A program made the translations under genes and the position numbers. This document shows positions 53,105 through 61,701 of a stretch of DNA of 64,000 nucleotides, in pieces (the stretch's first letter is position 1; every line of letters starts with the position of its first letter). Source of the DNA: Oncomelania hupensis (Eukaryota > Mollusca > Gastropoda > Littorinimorpha > Pomatiopsidae); contig CM072520.1 in assembly GCA_036898135.1 (NCBI GenBank), positions 1,869,843 through 1,933,842 of the forward strand. The letters are read 5' to 3'. The notes under the pieces are model-generated. The model saw nothing but the letters and a program-made list of their open reading frames with translations. It had not been told where the DNA came from and ran no database searches.

Positions 53105-53608
53105 GTTTCTGTTAACTGCTTGTTCAATGATAGAAGTTGTGTTAACTACTTGTTTAATGATAACAGTCGTGTGTACTGCCTGTTCAATGACTGTAGTTGT
53201 GTGTACTGCTTGTTCAATGACTGTAGTTGTGTGAACTGCTTGTTCAATGACTGTAGTTGTGTGTACTGCTTGTTCAATGATTGTAGTTTTATGTACTGCA
53301 TGTTCGATGACTGTGTTGTATGTACTGCATCTTCAATGACTGTAGGTGTGTGTACTGCTTGTTCAATGACTGTAGTTGTGTGTACTGCTTGTTCAATTAC
53401 TGTAGTTGAATGTACTGCTTGTTCAATTACTGTAGTTTTATGTACTGCTTGTTCAATGACTGTAGTTGTATGTACTGCATGTTCAATGACGGTAGTTGTA
53501 GGCTATATACTGTATGTTCAATGACTGTAGTTGTGTTTACGGCTTGTTCAATGACTGTAGTTGTGTGTACTGCTTGTTCAATGAATGTAGGTGTATGTAC
53601 TGCTTGTT
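53105..53608 (+). repeat. 30-bp minisatellite abutting a splice acceptor
   Basis: About 16-17 imperfect units of TTGTTCAATGACTGTAGTTG plus TGTGTACTGC. The 30-base period keeps frames open and yields CLFNDCSCVY-like runs that are not protein. The final unit is altered to TACTGCTTGTTTCAG and forms the acceptor for the next exon. Confidence 0.85.
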
Positions 53609-53612
53609 TCAG

Positions 53613-53838
53613 GTGCTACCAGCTTCACCAGACCACAGAACCAAAGATGACTTGGTACGACTCCCGTTTGATGTGCATGAGGAAGCGGCAGCGGTTGGTT
53701 ACCATGGGAATGCCGACAAAATTCAGAGATTTCCAACTTTTTGTTGCGTCCTTACTAAAGCCGCGTTTCTTCATCTTCATGGGTGCCCAGCTGCTGGAGC
53801 GACGGGAGGCAGTCCCAGTGGCGGCCTTCTACAAGCAC
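53613..53838 (+). CDS. Exon 4 of chimeric receptor: first half of a C-type lectin-like domain
   Basis: 75 codons: CYQLHQTTEPKMTWYDSRLM, C at the next position, then RKRQRLVTM, DFQLFVASLL and FFIFMGAQLLERR. This is the canonical start of a C-type lectin fold: opening Cys-Tyr, WYDSRLMC helix 1, helix 2, and the G-A-Q strand. The acceptor TTGTTTCAG gives phase 2; G53613 completes the AA left by exon 3 at 13959. The donor GTAAGC at 53839 leaves phase 0. The preceding intron is about 39.7 kb and filled with transposons. Confidence 0.78.
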
Positions 53839-54271
53839 GTAAGCCACCATTCAAAGTTTTAGACATCAAACAAGCTTTCTTCTCTCTGCGATTTTCTGAA
53901 ACGTGACCTTGATTGAAGGACAAAGTCAAAGTGAACACAGACCTATTTCACTTGGTTAAGTGTTTCTTTCTTTAAATCATAATGTTGACATGGACGTACA
54001 GTTGGGGACAAACCAAACTTGTTCGAAGCTACGATTCCACTCATGATGAGATGATCAAATGTATGTGTGTCTTTCAAAATATTGCAGAGCAGTCTGGGTT
54101 TTTAAAAAAAGTCCATTATTGTTTGCATATTCTAGACAACTTTAAATTTCTTTTTCTTAAAAATAAATTATGACATTGTCCAACAGCTGTGATAGAACAC
54201 GTTATCACCTTTGTCGTGATGACTGGAACCTACCTGGCTTACACCACCATGTTTTATCTGTAATCCACCAG

Positions 54272-56977
54272 ATCTGGCAGTGGACCGACGGGAGGTCGGC
54301 ATTCTTCCTCAATATCACTTCTACCGCCACAGCCCCGCGATGTGCCTACTTCGACCTTGAGACTTATACAGTGAAAGAACAAGCCTGCCATGCGGAATTT
54401 TCGTTTACCCATCTTTTGTGCGAATTCGACAAAAACACAACCCTCACTGAGCTTTCCCCAGGAAAAGGGAGTAACGCTACAGACTCTGCAAGTATCATCA
54501 CGTTCTCAAAACTCAATTCTACATTGGATTCCAGAAATCACTCTATGGTGCCATGTCCCCAAGGTCACCTGACGAAAGATTTCCTGTCATGTGATGCGCG
54601 GAGTGGATGCGTGAAGGAAGAAAGCGAGAATTGGTGCGAGACTGGCGGAGTTGAGGTGCCCATGTTCCACTGCGGCGTTGGCCATATGGCCTTGCACTAC
54701 AGCCTGGTGTGTGACCACATAGAACATTGCCTGGACAGAACGGATGAAGATTTTTGTCACTTTGAAGCCTGCCCTGTGAAGGATTACCAGTGCAGCAGCG
54801 GACAATGTGTCAGTACCTACCGCGACTGTGACCACAACCTAGATTGTTATGATGGATCTGATGAACTGTGCAAAGCGCCGTTTAATCTACAGTTACCACC
54901 AAAAGTGCCTTTGCCAGTGGTGCTAGAGATGGACGGCAAGGGCAGTTACTCGTTTGTTTCATCAAACAATTGTCCTGACACGCACTTCTTGTGCCCTGAA
55001 GGCGTTTGCCTCCCTGTCTACCTTCGCTGTAACAACATTCCCGACTGCCTGGAGAAGGAGGATGAGAAAGACTGTGAACATTTCGTATGTCCAGGATTTT
55101 ACCGTTGTTGGGGGTCCTACGTGTGCTTGCATCCTGACAACGTGTGTGACGGTGTGCCGCACTGTCCTCAGTGGGACGATGAACTGCTATGCAAGCCGTA
55201 TTGTCCAACTGCCTGCCGTTGTCAGGGTCTGGCCTTTGTCTGCAATACAAACTTCATTGCCAGTGCATTCCCACACATTCGGTATCTTGACGCCAGTGGC
55301 TCTAACTTGGAATTAAAAGACTTCTTCGGCAACCGCCTGCTCGTTCGTCTTCACCTGTCCTGGTCCAACATAAGCACAGTGACCATTATGACCTTACCCA
55401 ATCTCCAAAACCTGAACCTGAGTCACAACCAGATAGCCAGCATTGACATGGGCGTCATGAACTTACCCAATCTCCAGTACCTGGACCTTAATCACAACCA
55501 GATAGCCAGCATTGACATGGGTGTCTTCAGCTCACTCAAAAAACTTCTCGTTCTCGATCTTTCCTACAACCCGCTTTCAGATATCATCAACACTGACGCG
55601 ACAACATCACACCCTGTGATTTTACGAAGCATCGATCTCTCGTTCACTGAGCTCACAGTCTATAACGGCAGCGCTTTTGCCAACTGTAAGCATATGGAAA
55701 CGATTAATGTGTCCTGGAGCAAGTTGACAACAATCTTAGAGGAAGGATTCAAATCCACGCCGTTGCTGCAGACTGTGGACGCCAGAGGAAGTCCTCTGAC
55801 CATTTTCCCAAAAGACGTTTTGACCAGCCTGACATCTTTGCAGACAGTGCAGGTAGACAACTACAAATTGTGCTGTCCTGTCATGCTGTCTGCTGACTTT
55901 AACTTGAATAACTGTTATTCCAAACAAGACTTGCTGGCCTCGTGCGACGATCTGCTGAAATCCAACACCTATCGCATCTTTATTTGGGTCTTTGCAGCTA
56001 TGGCCATCGTAGGCAACGTGGGTACCTTTGTGGCCAGGATCTACTTGGACGAGTCAACACACGGCAGCTTTGGTGTGTTCGTTACCAACCTGTCCGTGGC
56101 TGATGTTTTCATGGGTCTTTACCTGGTGGTGGTCGGCTCTGCAGATCTTGTCTATCAGGGTCAGTATTTGTTCCACGATGTAGAATGGAAGCAGAGCATT
56201 GCGTGCACTATTGCAGGATGCTTGTCTCTCCTGTCCAGCGAGGTCAGCGCCTTCATCATCTGTTTCATCACGCTGGACCGCTTCCTGGTGCTACGCTTCC
56301 CTTTCAGACAGGCCCCCTTCAGCTTTAAATCTGCTCTTGTCACTTGTGACATTATCTGGGCTGCGGGGTTCGTGCTGATCATCGTTCCCTTGCTGCCTGC
56401 CACGTCCCACTGGCAGTTCTACAGTCAGAATGGCATCTGCATCCCGCTCCCTTTCAGCAGCAGTGACGGCTTTCCTGGCTACACGTATTCTTTCACTGTG
56501 ATGATCGTGCTCAACTTCACTCTATTTATCCTTATCGCAATAGGTCAGGTGGTCATCTACTGGTCAGTCAGGGTTAACTCAATGGCCAGTAAGGACAGTG
56601 CAAACCGGGACGCGACCATCGCTCGCCGCTTGACCTCGGTCGTGCTGTCGAACTTTGCTTGCTGGTTCCCTATCGGCCTGCTGGGCGTCATGGCGTCAAC
56701 CGGCACTCCCATTCCTGATGAAATCAACGTGGCCATGGCCATCATCGTCATGCCCATCAACTCTGCTCTCAACCCTTTCCTCTATACCTTCAACGTGCTG
56801 ATGGAAAAACGAAAGAAAGCGAGGGAGGACTATCTGTTGCAGAAGTTAAAGGCACGCCAAACGAACCCCACAGTGACCAGGTCTGCAAAAACCGAGGTTA
56901 TGTCTGCCCTCCAGACCTGTCTAAAGAATGGAACTCTAACCACTGACGAGGTTGTTAGTCAGTTAAACTTTAAGTAA
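54272..56977 (+). CDS. Exon 5 of chimeric receptor: lectin end, LDLa x4, LRRs, 7TM GPCR
   Basis: 901 codons. The lectin fold finishes with IWQWTDGRSAFFLN, CAYFDLETYTVKEQAC and THLLCEF; the calcium/sugar motifs EPN or QPD and WND are absent, so classic sugar binding is doubtful. LDLa modules lie at about 54671-54757, 54769-54870, 54971-55075 and 55088-55192. A cysteine cap, CPTACRCQGLAFVC, follows, then about six LRRs (NLQNLNLSHNQIASID). TM1 starts near 55970; TM3 ends LDRFLVL (a DRF form of DRY), and TM7 has NSALNPFLY. The tail of about 60 residues is basic. The layout matches the molluscan GRL101 / relaxin-receptor-like (type C LGR) group, which couples ligand binding at LDLa/LRR to G proteins. 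The open frame extends upstream to 54170, but the acceptor ATCCACCAG at 54271 gives the phase that joins exon 4. Confidence 0.88.
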   Translation: MWQWTDGRSAFFLNITSTATAPRCAYFDLETYTVKEQACHAEFSFTHLLCEFDKNTTLTELSPGKGSNATDSASIITFSKLNSTLDSRNHSMVPCPQGHLTKDFLSCDARSGCVKEESENWCETGGVEVPMFHCGVGHMALHYSLVCDHIEHCLDRTDEDFCHFEACPVKDYQCSSGQCVSTYRDCDHNLDCYDGSDELCKAPFNLQLPPKVPLPVVLEMDGKGSYSFVSSNNCPDTHFLCPEGVCLPVYLRCNNIPDCLEKEDEKDCEHFVCPGFYRCWGSYVCLHPDNVCDGVPHCPQWDDELLCKPYCPTACRCQGLAFVCNTNFIASAFPHIRYLDASGSNLELKDFFGNRLLVRLHLSWSNISTVTIMTLPNLQNLNLSHNQIASIDMGVMNLPNLQYLDLNHNQIASIDMGVFSSLKKLLVLDLSYNPLSDIINTDATTSHPVILRSIDLSFTELTVYNGSAFANCKHMETINVSWSKLTTILEEGFKSTPLLQTVDARGSPLTIFPKDVLTSLTSLQTVQVDNYKLCCPVMLSADFNLNNCYSKQDLLASCDDLLKSNTYRIFIWVFAAMAIVGNVGTFVARIYLDESTHGSFGVFVTNLSVADVFMGLYLVVVGSADLVYQGQYLFHDVEWKQSIACTIAGCLSLLSSEVSAFIICFITLDRFLVLRFPFRQAPFSFKSALVTCDIIWAAGFVLIIVPLLPATSHWQFYSQNGICIPLPFSSSDGFPGYTYSFTVMIVLNFTLFILIAIGQVVIYWSVRVNSMASKDSANRDATIARRLTSVVLSNFACWFPIGLLGVMASTGTPIPDEINVAMAIIVMPINSALNPFLYTFNVLMEKRKKAREDYLLQKLKARQTNPTVTRSAKTEVMSALQTCLKNGTLTTDEVVSQLNFK

Positions 56978-57232
56978 AGCCACAACATGGATCCACCACA
57001 CAGGAGCATGGGTTTGGGGATTAGTGCTTGATAAATATGGACATTTGATGACCCTGTGTGAACGTCAAGATCACAGAAATTTCTGTAGATTTTGCAGTTT
57101 GGAAAAAAAAAACGATGATCAAGATACACGTGTCGATATCGAGGACAAAACACAGTCAAAGAAAATGCATGAAAAAAACACACATTGACCAAGAAGACAA
57201 AGATCTTGACCTTTGTGACATGAAGGGCATGA

Positions 57233-57238
57233 AATAAA
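57233..57238 (+). promoter_or_regulatory. Polyadenylation signal candidate
   Basis: AATAAA about 255 bases after the receptor stop codon; another lies near 57584. Either could end the transcript. Confidence 0.45.
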
Positions 57239-57403
57239 TCTGGTGAAATGTCAATGTCAGGTTCGCATTGCTCCTGTGTTTGTGTAGTCAGTGTCTGTAT
57301 GTTATGGCGTTTGCTAAGACGTTCGCCTTCTCCAAATAACCTAGACATTTCTACATTAACCGCTGTCAAACTATATTGGATTACATTTTTTACACAGTGC
57401 AAA

Positions 57404-57457
<54 letters not shown>

Positions 57458-57710
57458 GGCTATTGACGCCTAATCTAAACAAAGCCCTAGGCGTTTACAA
57501 AGTCAAAAATTTACAACTAATCAAACAGAAAACATACAAAACAAGAAAAGAAGATATTGTAGCTGTAAACGTCAGATAAAGTCAATAAATCTTTATTCAC
57601 CAAAAATACAGTGTTGATTTGACGTGTCACTTGCAATATACAATAATTAGACACACACATGGTGGTGTAACGTTGGTGCAAGTGGAATTTATTTGTCACA
57701 CTAACTGCCC
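57239..57710. other. 3' flank of receptor gene
   Basis: Contains (ATT)n at about 57405-57459. No coding sequence was recognised; the open frames here are short. Confidence 0.45.
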
Positions 57711-59107
57711 ATGGAGACCAGTGAAGGAGTACCACACTGTACACAAACAATGGAGACCAGTGAAGGAGTACCACCCTGTACACAAACAATGGAGTGAAGA
57801 AATACCACTCTGTACACAAACAATGGAGTGAAGAAATACCACTCTGTACACAAACAATGGAGACCAGTGATGCAGTACCTCCCTGTACACAAACAATGGA
57901 GACCAATGAAGGAGTACCTCCCTGTACACAAACAATGGAGACCAGTGAAGGAGTACCACCCTGTACACAAACAATGGAGACCAGTGAAGGAGTACCACCC
58001 TGTACACAAACAATGGAGACCAGTGAAGCAGTACCACACTGTACACAAACAATGGAGACCAGTGAAGTAGTACCTCCCTGTACACAAACAATGGAGACCA
58101 GTGAAGGAGTACCACCCTGTACACAAACAATGGAGACCAGTGAAGGAGTACCTCCCTGTACACAAACAATGGAGACCAGGGAAGCAGTACCACCCTGCAC
58201 ACAAACAATGGAGACCAGTGAAGGAGTACCACACTGTACACAAACAATGGAGACCAGTGATGCAGTACCACCCTGTACACAAACAATGGAGACCAGGGAA
58301 GGAGTACCACACTGTACACAAACAATGGAGACCAGTGAAGCAGTACCACCCTGTACACAAACAATGTAGACCAGTGAAGCAGTACCACCCTGTACACAAA
58401 CAATGGAGACCAGGGAAGGAGTACCACACTGTACACAAACAATGGAGACCAGTGAAGGAGTACCACCCTGTACACAAACAATGGAGACCAGGGAAGCAGT
58501 ACCACCCTGTACACAAACAATGGAGACCAGGGAAGGAGTACCACACTGTACACAAACAATGGAGACCAGGGAAGGAGTACCTCCCTGTACACAAACAATG
58601 GAGACCAATGAAGGAGTACCACCCTGTACACAAACAATGGAGACCAGTGAAGGAGTACCACCCTGTACACAAACAATGGAGACCAGTGAAGGAGTACCTC
58701 CCTGTACACAAACAATGGAGACCAGGGAAGCAGTACCACCCTGTACACAAACAATGGAGACCAGGGATGCAGTACCACACTGTACACAAACAATGGAGAC
58801 CAGTGAAGGAGTACCACACTGTACACAAACAATGGAGACCAGGGAAGGAGTACCACACTGCACACAAACAATGGAGACCAGTGAAAGAGTACCACCCTGT
58901 ACACAAACAATGGAGACCAGTGAAAGAGTACCACCCTGTACACAAACAATGGAGACCAGTGAAGGAGTACCACACTGTACACAAACAATGGAGACCAGGG
59001 AAGGAGTACCACCCTGTACACAAACAATGGAGACCAGGGAAGGAGTACCACACTGTACACAAACGATGGAGACCAGTGAAGTAGTACCACCCTGTACACA
59101 AACAATG
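57711..59107 (+). repeat. 39-bp minisatellite, about 36 units
   Basis: Unit: ATGGAGACCAGTGAAGGAGT then ACCACCCTGTACACAAACA. Two early units are 34 bases. Variation is mainly at GTGAA/GGGAA/ATGAA and ACCACC/ACCTCC/ACCACA. With a period of 13 codons, both strands and several frames stay open for more than 300 codons. No signal, start context or splice border supports translation. Confidence 0.93.
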
Positions 59108-59149
59108 GTCTGCTACGTAGCTTGTCTCTTTATCTTTACTAAATGTTTA

Positions 59150-59490
59150 TAAAACAATACACCAACATTATTATACATCTCATATACACCAACATTAATA
59201 GACATCTCATATACACCAACATTAATATACATCTCATATACACCAACATTATTATACATCTCATATACACCAACATTAATATACATATCATATACACCAA
59301 CATTATTATACATCTCATATAGACCAACATCAATATACATCTCATATACACCAACATTAATATACCTCTCATATACACCAACATTAATATACCTCTCATA
59401 TACACCAACATTATTATAAATCTCATATACACCAACAATAATATACATCTCAAATAAACCAACATTAATATACATATGATATAGACCATC
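59150..59490 (+). repeat. 27-bp minisatellite, about 12 units
   Basis: Unit ACCAACATTAATATACATCT followed by CATATAC. It starts about 40 bases after the 39-bp array and is unrelated to it in sequence. Confidence 0.9.
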
Positions 59491-59638
59491 CAATACAATC
59501 AAAACATCTGGTTAGTCACTTCTGGAGTCATTTCTGGGTTAACTTTCGGTTGCTCAGTTAAAAAATGGGTTAAACTTGGCAAACGTGTTAGCAGATTTAA
59601 CAATATTATTAAATGAAATCCACTGACATTCCCTGATG

Positions 59639-59639
59639 A

Positions 59640-59696
<57 letters not shown>

Positions 59697-59725
59697 AATC
59701 ATCAATCATCATCATCATCATTAAA
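59639..59725 (+). repeat. (CAT)n microsatellite
   Basis: A pure ATC/CAT run of about 60 bases with a short interrupted continuation. Confidence 0.9.
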
Positions 59726-60129
59726 TAATAAGGAATAATAATTATATTTGTATAGCGCTTTTTTCCCATTAAAAAAGTCAGTTCAAAGAGCAATGTATTA
59801 ACAATGCTTTTCAACATTAATTATAATTTCTGAAAATATTTCTGTCTTCTATATGTAATTCCCCAAAATCAATTTTGCAATAATTCAAGGTATTGAAATA
59901 TGATGGAAAACATATATTTTTAAAAGCTATGTAAAGATAAAACAATAAATCAACGCATTATTCCCATATCAAATCAACATTGAAAAGAGAAAGAGTCAAT
60001 CTATCAATTCACTGTGAATGGAAGTCTAAAATGAATGCACAAACTTCGTAATGTTCAACATGAATGCACAGACTTCGTAATGTTCAACATGAAAGTGGAA
60101 TCCAATGTAAGTACAACACGCTACTAGAT
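59726..60129. other. AT-rich stretch with a LINE-end-like word
   Basis: TATAGCGCTTTTTTCCC at about 59752 resembles an L2/CR1 3' end. Two direct copies of ATGAATGCACA(A/G)ACTTCGTA lie near 60030-60080. Nothing coding was seen. Confidence 0.4.
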
Positions 60130-60371
60130 GATTTATCGAATGAACATTGAGGTTTAACGTCTACACCCACCATTGGCGATATGGCAGACGGGGATAACCA
60201 TCCCAGGGAAAGAGGGGTAGGGACCTAAATCAACACTGAATCACCAAAGCAATTATACTGCTAAAATGGACAGTGACAAATGGCCACATTTTATATCGCC
60301 CACCACGGGATTCGAACCTGGGTCATCGGTGTGCCAGGCGAACGCTCTTCTAATTGAGCTACGGCGGTGGG
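60130..60371 (-). mobile_element. tRNA-derived SINE
   Basis: The minus strand from 60371 begins with a tRNA-like head: A-box GTAGCTCAATTAGAAGAGC and a perfect B-box GGTTCGAATCC, with ends CCCACC and GGTGGG able to pair as an acceptor stem. The anticodon stem pairs poorly, so it is not a functional tRNA. A body of about 165 bases follows, ending GTAGACGTTAAACCTCAATG, which resembles the conserved central/3' parts of animal SINEs. Confidence 0.65.
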
Positions 60372-60399
60372 ACAAATGATGTATCACTGTCTGTAATAT

Positions 60400-60895
60400 G
60401 CAACACTATACATTGACAACAACGACTGACTGACTGACTTTACTATGCAACACTATATGTTGACAACGGCGACTGGCTAACTGACTTTACTATACAAAAC
60501 TATACATTGACAAAAACGACTGACTTGACTATACAACACAATACATTAACAACGACAACTGATTAACTGACTTGACTATACACCACTATACATCAACAAC
60601 AACGACTGACTAACTGACTTGACTATACAACTATTATATTGACAACAACAATTGATTAACTGACTTGTCTATACAACACTATACATTGACAACAACTGAT
60701 TAACTGACCTGCCTGTACAACAGCTACATCAACTGAGATGCCCTATGTCTACAATGACCATACAACAGCTACATCAACTGAGATACTCTATGTCTACAAT
60801 GACTACAACAACTACATCAACTGAGATGTGCTATGTCTACAATGACTATACAACAGCTACATAAACTGAGATGTGCTATGTCTACAATGACTAAG
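60400..60895 (+). repeat. Imperfect tandem repeats, two related blocks
   Basis: About 60400-60715 repeats ACTATACAACACTATACATT with GACAACAACGACTGA at roughly 55-60 bases. About 60716-60895 repeats CTACATCAACTGAGATG with CTATGTCTACAATGACTA at roughly 45-60 bases. Confidence 0.75.
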
Positions 60896-61460
60896 GATAG
60901 AATGGCAACGTTCTGTACATTATACTATTATTTTCAACATCACAATTCTGTTCATACAAAAAATGTATTTGCTGCACAGTTATGGAAAGTACAGAAAAGT
61001 TATCAAATTATTTAATACATCTTGAACCAGCCAGTAGAATTTCCCAAACGGTAATTATTTCAGCCAATCAAAAAATAGCACTTTTATTTTAAAAAAAAAG
61101 AAATATCACTTATTCTTTGTATTTGATCACGAAAACTAATCATAGAGACATTAATTATAAACACTTTTTGATAACACAAGGAAGAAAAGAAATGTACTAA
61201 CACAAGTACAAAGACATTTCTATCGTTTGATAATAACTAAACAATGAAATGGATCAACACAATCGCTGTACTACAAGTGTCCATTGGGAGCTTGAGGTCA
61301 ATGTCCAAGATCATGGCCATACCAAGATCACCAATGCTTTGCATTTCAATGTCACCATATGATTTAAGCTTTTTCTGGGCATCCATTTTCATGTTGCAAG
61401 TTCCATAAGGGGTGACATATGGGCTTTGCCCTTCTAGTTGCACAATAAGATGTCTTCTGC
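60896..61460. other. AT-rich stretch around a small unidentified open frame
   Basis: Only the minus-strand frame at 61237-61443 stands out. There are no repeats or RNA genes. Confidence 0.4.
61237..61443 (-). CDS. Unidentified short open frame (possible exon or relic)
   Basis: 68 codons starting MQLEGQSPYVTPYGTCNM, with a mixed, protein-like composition unlike the surrounding AT-rich DNA. No family was recognised. The end (IVLIHFIV) looks like read-through into intron or decayed DNA. It could be an exon of an antisense gene or a transposon relic. Confidence 0.25.
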   Translation of the reverse strand: MQLEGQSPYVTPYGTCNMKMDAQKKLKSYGDIEMQSIGDLGMAMILDIDLKLPMDTCSTAIVLIHFIV

Positions 61461-61600
61461 TGATGTTGTTAGTTGTCCATGTTGTTGATGTTGTTAGTTA
61501 CTGCTGTCCATGTTGTTAGTTACTGCTGTCCATGTTGTTGATGTTGTAAGTTACTGCTGTCCATGTTGTTGATGTTATACATGTGCTTTGCACTCGTTGC
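61461..61600 (+). repeat. Short minisatellite TGCTGTCCATGTTGTTGATG
   Basis: Four or so imperfect units of 25-34 bases built on GTTGTTAGTTACTGCTGTCCAT, leading into the large array. Confidence 0.65.
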
Positions 61601-61701
61601 TGCTGCTACTGGCGGAGTTGATGTTATCGTTGCTGTTGCTACTACGACAGTGAGTTACTGCTGTTGATATTGTGATTGTTATTTTTAATACTAGCTGTTG
61701 T

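Noticed and set aside
53060..53608. Cys-rich secreted repeat protein (CLFNDCSCVY)
   Set aside because: A reading of the 30-bp minisatellite in an intron, directly before a splice acceptor used in a different frame.
54170..54271. Starting the 7TM protein at the ATG at 54170
   Set aside because: The segment before 54272 does not resemble lectin sequence. The acceptor at 54270-54271 joins exon 4 in phase and restores a normal WxWTDG lectin strand.
57517..59152. Several overlapping open frames of 250-470 codons on both strands
   Set aside because: They are mirrors of the 39-bp array, whose period is a multiple of three. There are no signals for translation or splicing, and all frames are equally open.
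60293..60371. A tRNA gene
   Set aside because: A- and B-boxes are good, but the anticodon stem pairs poorly and a SINE body follows, so it is scored as a tRNA-derived SINE.
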